Positions 51,734 to 59,155 of a stretch of DNA of 64,000 bases are shown here, one piece after another. The stretch comes from Calditrichota bacterium (GTDB lineage Bacteria > Electryoneota > RPQS01). The stretch spans positions 1-64,000 of the forward strand of contig JACJVZ010000003.1 in assembly GCA_020637445.1 (NCBI GenBank), in the 5' to 3' direction. Both the position numbers and the translations under genes were made by a program. The notes beneath the pieces were generated by a model. The model ran no database searches, had not been told where the DNA came from, and saw only the letters and a list, made by a program, of their open reading frames with translations. How positions within the stretch are numbered: the stretch's first letter is position 1; the number at the start of each line of letters is the position of its first letter.

Positions 51734-52894
51734 TTAGTATTTCGGTTGCGAGGGGTCTATGTGATCGGACCACGCGAGAATTCCGCCTTCGAGATTGTAG
51801 ATTTTTTCGAAGCCTGCTGCTCGGAGTTGATGCCAAGCACGCGCACTTCGAACACCGCTGCGGCAGGAGATGACGATGTCGCGGTTTTTGTAAGGCAGAA
51901 GTTCATCGAGTCTGAAATCCAACTCGGCAAGCGGAATTCGCAGGTCTTCGTTTAGGTGCGCAATCGAGAACTCTTCATAATTGCGAACATCGAGCACGAC
52001 AGGACGATTGCCGTTGCCGTTCAGACGGCGCGCATGCAGTTCGTGAACCGTCATTTCTTTGACCTGGGTGAGAGCTTGTTCTTCGTTGCCGATACCGCAG
52101 AACTGCACGTAGTCGACGGGTTCAGTGATCGTCGGATGTTCTCCGCACAGCGGGCACTCCGGATTGCGTTTCAATTCAAACTTCTTGAACGTAAGATCGA
52201 GCGCATCGAAACGCAAGAGTGTGCCGACCAACGGAGTGCCGATACCGAGCAGCAGTTTTAGGGCTTCGTTTGCTTGTATCGAACCGACAATCCCGGGGAG
52301 AACTCCGAGTACTCCGCCTTCTGCGCAAGACGGAACCAGTCCGGGAGGCGGGGGTTCGGGATAGAGACAGCGGTAGCACGGTCCATCGGGATCGCAGAAG
52401 ACCGAGGCCTGTCCTTCGAAACGATATATGCTCGCATAGACGTTGCGCTTGCCGAGGAAGTAGCTTACGTCGTTGACGAGATAACGTGTGGGAAAGTTGT
52501 CCGTGCCGTCCAGCAAGAGATCAAAATCCTTCGCGATATCGAGCGCATTCTCCGACGTGAAGAAGGTTTCGAAAAGATCGACTTGCACGTTCGGATTGAG
52601 ATTTTTGATAAAATCCCGCGCGGACTTAAGTTTTGAGACTCCGACCGTGCGGCGTCCGTGAATGATTTGCCGTTGGAGATTGGTTTCGTCGACGACGTCA
52701 GCATCGACGATGCCGATTCTGCCGACGCCTGCTGCAGCGAGATAGGCGAGCAATGGCGACCCTAAGCCGCCCGCACCGACGACCAAGACTGAGGAATTTT
52801 TTAGTTTTAGTTGGCCTTCGACACCGACTTCAGGCAACAACAAATGCCTTGAGTATTGACGGTACTCTTGGGAGGTTAGGAATGGTTGGCTCAT
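51734..52894 (-). CDS. moeB: MoeB/ThiF-type adenylyltransferase with rhodanese domain
   Basis: A 386-residue E1-like enzyme that adenylates the C-terminal Gly-Gly of a ubiquitin-like sulfur carrier and, through its rhodanese domain, supplies sulfur. The ATP loop is VVGAGGLGSPLLAYLAAAG; the R-finger/Asp region is DADVVDETNLQRQIIH. Zinc cysteines appear as CYRC and CPLC. The conserved EGQASVF is present. The C-terminal rhodanese (residues about 290-380) has active Cys in ISCRSGVRS. The start is ATG 52894, sharing ATGA with the stop of cysO. The upstream sequence, with its G-run, comes from a palindromic repeat. Last gene of the cysM-mec-cysO-moeB operon. Confidence 0.93.
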   Translation of the reverse strand: MSQPFLTSQEYRQYSRHLLLPEVGVEGQLKLKNSSVLVVGAGGLGSPLLAYLAAAGVGRIGIVDADVVDETNLQRQIIHGRRTVGVSKLKSARDFIKNLNPNVQVDLFETFFTSENALDIAKDFDLLLDGTDNFPTRYLVNDVSYFLGKRNVYASIYRFEGQASVFCDPDGPCYRCLYPEPPPPGLVPSCAEGGVLGVLPGIVGSIQANEALKLLLGIGTPLVGTLLRFDALDLTFKKFELKRNPECPLCGEHPTITEPVDYVQFCGIGNEEQALTQVKEMTVHELHARRLNGNGNRPVVLDVRNYEEFSIAHLNEDLRIPLAELDFRLDELLPYKNRDIVISCRSGVRSARAWHQLRAAGFEKIYNLEGGILAWSDHIDPSQPKY

Positions 52895-53259
52895 AAAGAG
52901 ACCCCCCCTTGCCCCCCCGCGCATCGCAGGGGGGAATCAGAATCCCCCTTATCCCCACCGGAAGACCGGTGGGGAATATCCAAGCCTCCCGCTATTGATG
53001 GGACGATGGTTAGTTGTGCGCCGTCTTCTAATCTTGTGTTGTGCTTGTCGGGAAGATTTCGGACGTCTTGTTCGCCGAGATAGATGTTTACGAAACTGCG
53101 CAGCTTGCCGTTTTCATCGAAGAGATGTTTTTGCAGTGCGGGATAAGCGGCTGTCAAGCTGTTCAACGCCTCGGTGACGTTGGCCGCATCGAGTGCGACG
53201 GTGGTTTGATCGCCGGTGAAGCGGCGCAGGACCGTGGGAATGGAGATTTGAACGCTCAT
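52891..53259 (-). CDS. cysO: CysO/MoaD-like ubiquitin-fold sulfur carrier with repeat-encoded C-terminal tail
   Basis: A 122-residue protein. Residues 1-92 are a complete beta-grasp sulfur carrier (VTEALNSLTAAYPALQKHLFD, FVNIYLGEQDVRNL, QLTIVPSIAGG), the size of CysO, where the Gly-Gly normally is the C-terminus that is adenylated and thiocarboxylated. Here 30 more residues follow (starting LDIPHRSSGGDKGDS), all read from a GC-rich palindromic repeat (52894-52983). The tail must be removed for activity. The preceding gene encodes a JAMM metalloprotease that could do so. The start overlaps the mec stop (TGATG), and the new stop overlaps the moeB start (ATGA), so translational coupling is kept. 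Confidence 0.88.
   Translation of the reverse strand: MSVQISIPTVLRRFTGDQTTVALDAANVTEALNSLTAAYPALQKHLFDENGKLRSFVNIYLGEQDVRNLPDKHNTRLEDGAQLTIVPSIAGGLDIPHRSSGGDKGDSDSPLRCAGGQGGVSL
52898..52978. repeat. Palindromic repeat forming the cysO tail
   Basis: A composite of a C7/G6-type hairpin and the perfect CCCCACCGG aaga CCGGTGGGG stem (52953-52974). Related units are intergenic at 27747 and 58193 and intragenic at 22477. Confidence 0.85.
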
Positions 53260-53708
53260 CAGACGGCGACTCTCTGGTGAATGATTAGTTTTTCTTCGAC
53301 GTAACTTTTACGGTCATCGGCAAGCTGATAGCTGCGAATTTCGGCAGGCACGCGCTTGCGGACGGAAATGATGATGTAGCTGTAGAACGGCAGTGCGTGC
53401 TCGCGGTCGAATTCGGAAGGAATCGCGGGATGATCGGGATGACTGTGATAGATTCCAATGAGACCGAGGTCGAGATCCTTGGCGCGAGTTTCCGCCTTCA
53501 TGAACTCTTCGGGAGTAATCAGAAAGCGGCGTTCTTTGTTGTCTTCGCGACTATTGTCAATGGCAATAACTTCGTGAACCGTTCGTTCACTGCCGACCTC
53601 GTATCCATAGAGAAATCCGCAGCACTCTTCGGGATAAGTCAGCCTGCCGTGTTCACGGATTTGATCGAGTTGCCGCTGGTGCAAATGTATTAGGGGTTTC
53701 GTGTTCAT
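53259..53708 (-). CDS. mec: JAMM/MPN-domain metalloprotease (Mec-like)
   Basis: A 149-residue M67-family zinc protease. The catalytic Glu is in YPEECCGFLYG; the zinc site is HSHPDHPAIPSEFD (HxH-x10-D). In actinobacteria the Mec enzyme of this family releases cysteine from the CysO-cysteine adduct. Related JAMM proteins also trim extensions after Gly-Gly of ubiquitin-like proteins. The start is ATG 53708 (TGATG overlap with the cysM stop, GGAG 7 nt upstream) rather than 53723. In this locus it may both process pro-CysO and liberate cysteine; the first role is inference. Confidence 0.9.
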   Translation of the reverse strand: MNTKPLIHLHQRQLDQIREHGRLTYPEECCGFLYGYEVGSERTVHEVIAIDNSREDNKERRFLITPEEFMKAETRAKDLDLGLIGIYHSHPDHPAIPSEFDREHALPFYSYIIISVRKRVPAEIRSYQLADDRKSYVEEKLIIHQRVAV

Positions 53709-54691
53709 CAATTTATCTCCCATACCGGAGTGGACAGATATTTTTCAGCGCCGTCGGGGAAAATCGTGACGACGACGCCTGTATCAAGTGTGCGGGCAAG
53801 TTGAAAGGCAGCGGCGGCACTTGCTCCGCTCGAGGTTCCGACCAGCAAACCTTCTTCGGTTGCGAGCCGTTTGCACATGGTGTACGCGTCTTCGGTGGAG
53901 ACTTCGAGTTCGACGTCAGACAGTGAGCCGTCAAAAATTTCAGGCACATGCACAGACGGCAGGTGTTTCAGTCCTTCCAATCCGTGAAACGGAGAATCGG
54001 GTTGAAAACTTGCGACGGTGATTTTGGGTGCGCGTGCTTTGAGGTAACGGCTGATGCCGGTGAAGGTTCCGGTTGTTCCCAAGCCACTGACAAAGTGAGT
54101 GACACGGCCATCGGTTTGCCGCCAAATTTCCGGGCCGGTCGTAAAGATGTGAGCTTGGACGTTGGCGGGGTTTGCATATTGATTTAGATAACAGTAGTTG
54201 TCCGGGTATTTTTCTTTCAGTTGTTTGGCGACAACCTGTGCACCGTCGGTGGACAGCAGCGGATCGGTGAAAATCAGTTCCGCGCCGTAGGCTTGCAGAA
54301 TTTGTTTTCGCTCGCGGCTGGCATTTTCGGGAATGCACAGCGTGACGCCGATTCCCAAAGCCGCGCCAAGCATGGCTAAGGCAATCCCGGTGTTGCCGCT
54401 GGTAGCTTCGAGGACGCGGGTTCTCTCGGTGATCAGGCCCTCTCGGAGTGCCGCAGAGAGCATAGACCAAGCGGCGCGGTCTTTGACGGAGCCGCCGGGA
54501 TTTTTCCATTCGGCCTTGGCAAACACGCGGACATCCGGCGACAGGTCGTCAGTGACACTTGTGAGCTCAATCAGGGGTGTGTTCCCGATCATGTTCACGA
54601 GCGGCGGCACGCGATGCGAGGTCCTCGCGGCCCGGGGAAGAGAGGCCATGGTGGCTATTGGGATGCTCATCGTAGAATTGGTGAATGACAT
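53708..54691 (-). CDS. cysM: PLP-dependent cysteine synthase (CysM-like)
   Basis: A 327-residue PLP fold-type II enzyme. NMIGNTPLIEL opens the fold; the PLP Lys is in NPGGSVKDRAA. The substrate loop is EATSGNTGIA, the phosphate loop GLGTTGTFTG, and the C-terminal segment LVGTSSGASAAAA. Operon position with mec, cysO and moeB indicates the CysO-thiocarboxylate route, in which O-phosphoserine or O-acetylserine is converted to CysO-cysteine. The start is the ATG at 54691, downstream of the attenuator terminator; the longer open frame to 54772 reads through that terminator and is rejected. ATGs at 54670 and 54649 are alternatives. Confidence 0.9.
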   Translation of the reverse strand: MSFTNSTMSIPIATMASLPRAARTSHRVPPLVNMIGNTPLIELTSVTDDLSPDVRVFAKAEWKNPGGSVKDRAAWSMLSAALREGLITERTRVLEATSGNTGIALAMLGAALGIGVTLCIPENASRERKQILQAYGAELIFTDPLLSTDGAQVVAKQLKEKYPDNYCYLNQYANPANVQAHIFTTGPEIWRQTDGRVTHFVSGLGTTGTFTGISRYLKARAPKITVASFQPDSPFHGLEGLKHLPSVHVPEIFDGSLSDVELEVSTEDAYTMCKRLATEEGLLVGTSSGASAAAAFQLARTLDTGVVVTIFPDGAEKYLSTPVWEIN

Positions 54692-54708
54692 GGATAATAT
54701 TTCCGGGT

Positions 54709-54744
54709 AAAAAAAAGACCCCCTTGCACAAGCAAGGGGGTCTT
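54709..54744 (-). terminator. Attenuator terminator before the cysteine operon
   Basis: Minus strand: AAGACCCCCTTGC/GCAAGGGGGTCTT, 13-bp perfect stem with a 4-nt loop, followed by eight T, ending about 18 nt before the cysM ATG. The 5' arm segment CCCTTGCTT can instead pair with AAGCGAGGG (54801-54809) in the leader ORF. Confidence 0.9.
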
Positions 54745-54772
54745 CGACGTTTTTGTGATTTATCCGTTTCAA

Positions 54773-54862
54773 TTAGTCACGGACATGCGCACACAAACCA
54801 CCCTCGCTTTGGGAGCGGGCCTGACAACAACAGAGACAGGTGGTCATTTTTTGGGTACGCAT
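54773..54862 (-). CDS. Cysteine-rich leader peptide of the cys operon attenuator
   Basis: A 29-residue ORF (MRTQKMTTCLCCCQARSQS, then a tail ending GLCAHVRD) with four Cys codons in a five-codon stretch at positions 9-13. The predicted -10 box leaves only six bases before the ATG, so the message is probably leaderless; an internal ATG at 54847 (codon 6) is an alternative. A ribosome stalled on the TGT codons would cover the protector arm GCCCGCTCCC (54812-54820). That would free AAGCGAGGG for antitermination. Function is by position and codon content. Confidence 0.8.
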   Translation of the reverse strand: MRTQKMTTCLCCCQARSQSEGGLCAHVRD

Positions 54863-54868
54863 ATGTAA

Positions 54869-54898
54869 AAGATACGCTCTTCGAGGGGGGTAAGTCAA
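54869..54898 (-). promoter_or_regulatory. Promoter of the cysteine operon
   Basis: Minus-strand TTGACT (54893-54898) and TATCTT (54869-54874), 18-bp spacing. The predicted transcription start falls on or next to the leader-peptide ATG (54862). Confidence 0.75.
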
Positions 54899-55107
54899 GG
54901 ATCGGGAACAAGATTCTTTAGAAATTTTGGAATCATCCTCACACGATATTAATAAATTACTAACTAATTATATGAGTTAGCAATCGATAAGGTATTAGGA
55001 AAGCCTGAAGTTATGCCCGAATCGGGGTCTTCTTTCGACTGCTTCCACTAATCTTCCGCAAACACAATCTATTAGCACCTCTAACCTTTCACAACTCACC
55101 ACCTCAC
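54899..55107. other. Divergent intergenic region, no gene seen
   Basis: AT-rich spacer between the cys promoter and the porin gene. Close to the porin ATG, TTCACA, CTCACC and CTCACA motifs recur at 55088, 55095 and 55103, similar to those before pstS. Confidence 0.4.
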
Positions 55108-56169
55108 ATGCTCAAGTTTCTCACCCTTTTGATGGCCTCGTTGCCACTGCTGGCCAGCGCCGCAGATGATCTTCCCTTGTGGCTTGTAAACACAAAGTTT
55201 AACGGAGATTTTCGTTACCGTCACGAAGGCATTGACAAAGAAAACTCAGCGGCAACGTACCGGAATCGGATTCGCTATCGCCTCGGCCTTCAAACGATTG
55301 TTAATGATAAGGTTAAAGTTGGTGCGCGGTTCGCCAGCGGAACGGGCGACCCAAGAAGTACGAACCAAACATTAGAGGATGGATTGTCCGCAAAGCCGAT
55401 CAACCTTGATCGAGCGTACTTTGAACTGACCCCGTGTGAGCACTGGTGGGTAACCGGTGGCAAAGTCGAGAATCCATTTGTTTCGACAGATTTGCAATGG
55501 GATACGGATGTGAATTTTGAAGGCGGCGTGGCCAAGTACTCAACGGGCGAAAAGACAAAAGTCACGTTTACGGGTGGGGCGATTTGGCTTGATCCCTATG
55601 CTTCGGGTCATGGTACCGGTATCTGGGCGGGACAGGTTTCGGCCTCTGGAGCAAATGGCGACACGAAGTGGAAGGCGGCGGCGGGAATGTGGAGCTATGC
55701 ACTGGGTGGAATTAACCGGCAGGCGGGTGTAACTACCGGTTATGGGAACTCGGTTGCGAACAACATGTTCGTCAAAGACTATGAGATTCTGGATGTCGTG
55801 GCCGAAGTGACGATGCCGGTGGCGAAGTCGAAAATGATTGTGACCGTGAATCCGGTTCTGAATACGGCGACTTCTACGGATAATGTAGGCTGGATGGCGA
55901 TGCTGAAGCTCAAGGGCAAGGTTTGGAAACGAGCAAGTTCGGTGTCGTACGACTACCGAGTCCTCGAGGCGGACGCGGTTTTTGGAGCATTTACGGACAG
56001 CGACGCGGCAGGAGGCAGAACCGACCAGCGCGGACACCGCATCATGGGTGATTTGGAAGTGATTGACGGATTCACGCTGGGCGGATCGGCGTACTTCAAT
56101 ACACTTTCGGCATCAGGGGACGGCCGTTGGTACCAGCGGTGGATGGTTGACGGTGTGGTGAAGTTCTAA
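55108..56169 (+). CDS. Putative phosphate-selective porin
   Basis: A 353-residue outer-membrane porin: signal peptide ending LASA, then FNGDFRYRHEGIDKENSATYRNR-like porin start, NRIRYRLGLQTIVNDKVKVGAR, RAYFELTP, GGKVENPF, and amphipathic strands to the terminal VVKF. The putative-porin family is often linked with phosphate or sugar uptake. Here it directly precedes pstSCAB-phoU on the same strand, so phosphate is the likely substrate (inference). There is no Shine-Dalgarno sequence before the ATG. Confidence 0.75.
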   Translation: MLKFLTLLMASLPLLASAADDLPLWLVNTKFNGDFRYRHEGIDKENSAATYRNRIRYRLGLQTIVNDKVKVGARFASGTGDPRSTNQTLEDGLSAKPINLDRAYFELTPCEHWWVTGGKVENPFVSTDLQWDTDVNFEGGVAKYSTGEKTKVTFTGGAIWLDPYASGHGTGIWAGQVSASGANGDTKWKAAAGMWSYALGGINRQAGVTTGYGNSVANNMFVKDYEILDVVAEVTMPVAKSKMIVTVNPVLNTATSTDNVGWMAMLKLKGKVWKRASSVSYDYRVLEADAVFGAFTDSDAAGGRTDQRGHRIMGDLEVIDGFTLGGSAYFNTLSASGDGRWYQRWMVDGVVKF

Positions 56170-56174
56170 TCGGC

Positions 56175-56262
56175 GCCAGCGTGCCGCTGGACTGGTTGAC
56201 GCTGGCGGGGTGATTTTTGATTCTCGCGAGATGCCCCTGCCGGAGGCAGGGAAGTAGTAGAA
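56175..56262. repeat. Palindromic modules between porin and pstS
   Basis: GCCAGCG/CGCTGGC outer arms (56175-56206) with an alternative inner CCAGCG/CGCTGG hairpin, then the right half of the three-way element (CCCTGCC/GGCAGGG plus GTAGTAG, 56234-56260). Confidence 0.75.
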
Positions 56263-56299
56263 GGGCTTTGCTCGGCGAAGCGGGGGCAGTTAGCGTTCT

Positions 56300-56335
56300 C
56301 TCACAGTTTCCTCACAAATATTGTTTACTCTCACA
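56300..56335 (+). promoter_or_regulatory. Possible Pho-box-like direct repeats before pstS
   Basis: CTCACA at 56300, 56311 and 56330; the first two are spaced 11 bp as in PhoB boxes, the third 19 bp away. The sequence does not match the E. coli Pho box, so this is tentative. Confidence 0.3.
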
Positions 56336-56362
56336 AATTCCAAGTTGTTTCAAGGAGATAAG

Positions 56363-57229
56363 ATGCGTTCGATTACACGTTTTGCAATGGTTGCGTTGGC
56401 AATCGGTTTGTTAGCCCTTGGATGGGGCTGCGGCAAGAAGGCAGAGTCGCCCAAAGAGAAGACCTCTATAGATATCAAGGGTTCGGACACGATGGTGAAC
56501 CTGATGTCAGCACTGGCGGAGGCCTACATGAAAGCTCATCCGGACAAGCAGATTGCGGTCACGGGTGGCGGCAGCGGCACGGGCATCGCGGCGCTTTTGA
56601 ACGGCACGACGGACATTTGCGCGGCTTCGCGGTCGATGCAGCAGAAGGAAATCGATCTGGCGACGTCGAAAAATATTCATCCGACGGAAACGGTAATTGG
56701 CATGGACGGACTTGCAGTTTTCGTAAATCCTGCCAATACTGTGGACAGCCTGACGCTTCCGCAGCTCAAGGAGATTTTCCAAGCGACGGTGACGGACTGG
56801 AAAGACGTGGGCGGCACGCCGGGGAACATCGTGGTGCTTTCCCGCGAGAACAACAGCGGCACATATGTTTACTTCAAGGAACACGTGCTGGAGAAGGGTG
56901 ACTACACTCCGACGGCGCGCTTGATGACCTCGACCGCGGCTTTGACGCAGGAAATCTCCTCGAATACGAATGCGATTGGCTACGGCGGCGAAGCCTACGG
57001 CAAGGACGGCAAAGTCAAGATGCTGCACGTGAAGAAGAACGCGGAAACACCGGCGGTGTATCCCACGGATGAAACCGTGCGCAACGGCTCATACCCGATC
57101 GCTCGCCCTCTTTATTTGTATACGAACGGCACGCCGAGCGGATTTATCGGCGATTTTATAACTTACTGCAATTCACCCCAGGGTCAAGCGATCGTACGCG
57201 AAGTCGGTTACGTGGCCATGAAGGGATAG
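56363..57229 (+). CDS. pstS: Phosphate-binding lipoprotein PstS
   Basis: A 288-residue solute-binding lipoprotein of the Pst phosphate ABC importer. Start ATG 56363 with AGGAGAT upstream; lipobox LGWGC. Phosphate-binding motifs: IKGSDTMVNL, TGGGSGTGIAALLNGTTDICAASR, RENNSGTYVYFKE, IGYGGEAY. Compact size and the SGTY/GGGSGTG pattern match the short PstS type. First gene of pstSCAB-phoU. Confidence 0.95.
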   Translation: MRSITRFAMVALAIGLLALGWGCGKKAESPKEKTSIDIKGSDTMVNLMSALAEAYMKAHPDKQIAVTGGGSGTGIAALLNGTTDICAASRSMQQKEIDLATSKNIHPTETVIGMDGLAVFVNPANTVDSLTLPQLKEIFQATVTDWKDVGGTPGNIVVLSRENNSGTYVYFKEHVLEKGDYTPTARLMTSTAALTQEISSNTNAIGYGGEAYGKDGKVKMLHVKKNAETPAVYPTDETVRNGSYPIARPLYLYTNGTPSGFIGDFITYCNSPQGQAIVREVGYVAMKG

Positions 57230-57244
57230 CCATTTCTTGAGTTT

Positions 57245-57274
57245 GGGCAGGGTTGGCAAAAGCCAATCCTGCCC
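57245..57274 (+). repeat. Hairpin between pstS and pstC
   Basis: GGGCAGGgTTGGC aaaa GCCAAtCCTGCCC, a palindromic module related to those at 32815 and 43182. Between pstS and pstC it may stabilise the pstS message so that binding protein exceeds permease. Confidence 0.7.
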
Positions 57275-57290
57275 ACAACACTTTCTTACT

Positions 57291-58172
57291 TTGGCACTGA
57301 ACAGAAACTACTGGACGGCCCGGGCCATTCGATACTTTTTCATGACGTGCGCGGCGATGTCAATCATCATCGTCGTGCTCGTCTTTTTGTTTCTGGGCAA
57401 AGAGAGTGTGCCGTTCATAGCCAAGTATGGACTGAGTGATTTGGTAGGGACCTTGTGGCAGCCGGTTTCATTTGAGGATGAGCAGTTCGGGATGCTGCCG
57501 CTGATCACGGGGTCCGTTCTTGTGACCTTATTGGCGACGATCTTCGCGGTGCCTTTTGGCGTGGTGAGTGCGATTTACATCGCGGAAATGGCTTCTCCGT
57601 TCGAGCGTGAAGTTTGGAAACCGGTTATCGAAATGCTGGCCGGTATTCCGTCCGTGGTATTGGGTTTCTTCGGTTTGGTGGTCGTCGCACCCTTGGTCAA
57701 AGAATGGCTGCATCTTGATTCAGGACTGAACGCGCTGACCGGCTCGCTGTTGTTGGCTTTGATGGCGATCCCGACGATTATTACAATTTCTGAAGACGCG
57801 ATACGGAACGTGCCGAAGTCCTACAAAGAAGCATCGTATGCTGTGGGGGCATCGAAGCTGCAAACGATATGGAAAGTAACCGTTCCGGCGGCTTTGTCGG
57901 GAATCGTGGCGGCGGTGATGCTGGGATTGGGCCGAGTCGTGGGAGAGACGATGGCCGTGATGATGGTGACCGGCAATGCGGCAATTATTACGTTTTCACC
58001 GACTCAGCCGGTGCGCACGATGACGGCGACGATTGCCGCGGAGATGGGTGAGGTTCCGGTTGGCAGCGATCATTATTACGCATTGTTCGTGGTCGGAGTC
58101 GTATTGCTTATCATGACTTTTTCCTTGAACATGGTTGCTCAGTGGGTGCTCAAAAAATACAGGATCGGGTAA
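57291..58172 (+). CDS. pstC: Phosphate ABC transporter permease PstC
   Basis: A 293-residue inner-membrane permease with six hydrophobic helices. The EAA-like cytoplasmic loop SYKEASYAVGASKLQTIWKVTVPAALSGI and MLAGIPSVVLGFFGL are PstC motifs. The start is uncertain: no ATG precedes the first helix. A TTG at 57291 avoids translating the upstream hairpin, whereas 57237 (TTG) would include it. Confidence 0.92.
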   Translation: MALNRNYWTARAIRYFFMTCAAMSIIIVVLVFLFLGKESVPFIAKYGLSDLVGTLWQPVSFEDEQFGMLPLITGSVLVTLLATIFAVPFGVVSAIYIAEMASPFEREVWKPVIEMLAGIPSVVLGFFGLVVVAPLVKEWLHLDSGLNALTGSLLLALMAIPTIITISEDAIRNVPKSYKEASYAVGASKLQTIWKVTVPAALSGIVAAVMLGLGRVVGETMAVMMVTGNAAIITFSPTQPVRTMTATIAAEMGEVPVGSDHYYALFVVGVVLLIMTFSLNMVAQWVLKKYRIG

Positions 58173-58192
58173 AGATGTACCCGTTGATTCGA

Positions 58193-58280
58193 CTCACCCC
58201 CCCTTACACCCCCGCTAAAGCGAGGGGGAATGGAGAATTCCGATTGACTCCCGCTTGCCCCTCTGGAAGACCGGGTGGGA
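58193..58280. repeat. Palindromic repeat between pstC and pstA
   Basis: Runs of C8, a CCCCCGCT/AGCGAGGGGG hairpin (58209-58227) and a degraded CCCTCTGGAAGACCGGGTGGG module. Its right edge supplies the GGAG used by pstA. Confidence 0.75.
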
Positions 58281-58293
58281 ATGGAGCGTCGCT

Positions 58294-59154
58294 ATGAGTA
58301 TGAAGCCGCGCAACACGTCCGAACGGTTGGTGTACTACGGTATGCTGGCGGTGACGTATGCGATCTTGTTGGTGGTCGTGTACATTATCGCCGATGTTGT
58401 GGTCGGGGGAATCGGGACGATCTCGTGGGAATTTTTGACTGAAGCTCCGCGCAAGAGCGGCGAAGAAGGCGGTATTTGGCCCGTGATCGTGGGCACGTTT
58501 TATTTGGTCTTCGGCACAATCATTTTTGCTTTGCCGTTGGGGATGTCGGGAGCGATTTACTTAAGTGAATACGCCAAACAAGGCAAGCTGACGCAGATGA
58601 TCCGGCTGGCAATTGTGACGCTGGCGGGAATACCTTCGGTTGTGCTTGGGTTGTTCGGACTGGGGTTGTTTGTAATTTTCTTGGGATTCGGTGCATCGAT
58701 CTTGGCGGGCAGTTTGACACTGGCGTGCATGATCTTGCCGACGATAATCGTGGCGAGTGAAGAATCGCTGCGCTCGATTCCGCAGTCTTTCCGCGAAGGA
58801 AGTCTGGCGCTGGGAGCAACGAAGTGGGAAACGATTCGCCGCAACGTGCTTCCTTACGCGACTCCAGGAATGCTGACGGGATCGATTTTGGGAATTGGCC
58901 GGGCAGCGGGAGAAACGGCGCCGATTCTTTTGACTGTGGCAGCCTTCTTCCTCCCTTCCCTGCCGAAGTCGATTTACGATCAGTGCATGGCCCTTCCCTA
59001 TCACTTGTATATTTTGGCCACACAACTTCCTGACGTCGAGAAAGCACGGCCGATGCAGTATGGCACGGCCCTGGTGCTGATCGCAGTTGTGTTGGGTTTC
59101 AACTTGATCGCAATAGTTCTTAGATCTCATTTTAGACGCAAATACCGTTGGTAA
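58294..59154 (+). CDS. pstA: Phosphate ABC transporter permease PstA
   Basis: A 286-residue permease, six hydrophobic helices, LGMSGAIYLSEYA, LAGIPSVVLGLFGLGLFV, and the EAA-like loop SFREGSLALGATKWETIRRNVLP. Start ATG 58294 with GGAG 7 nt upstream; a frame from 58255 would be read from the repeat and is rejected. Confidence 0.94.
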   Translation: MSMKPRNTSERLVYYGMLAVTYAILLVVVYIIADVVVGGIGTISWEFLTEAPRKSGEEGGIWPVIVGTFYLVFGTIIFALPLGMSGAIYLSEYAKQGKLTQMIRLAIVTLAGIPSVVLGLFGLGLFVIFLGFGASILAGSLTLACMILPTIIVASEESLRSIPQSFREGSLALGATKWETIRRNVLPYATPGMLTGSILGIGRAAGETAPILLTVAAFFLPSLPKSIYDQCMALPYHLYILATQLPDVEKARPMQYGTALVLIAVVLGFNLIAIVLRSHFRRKYRW

Positions 59155-59155
59155 C

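Noticed and set aside
54692..54772. N-terminal extension of cysM (with a DPLACARGS-like peptide)
   Set aside because: It is read through the attenuator terminator stem and T-tract; homologous sequence starts only near NMIGNTPLIEL.
58255..58293. N-terminal extension of pstA (MPLWKTGWEW)
   Set aside because: Encoded by a palindromic repeat; a good ribosome site supports ATG 58294.
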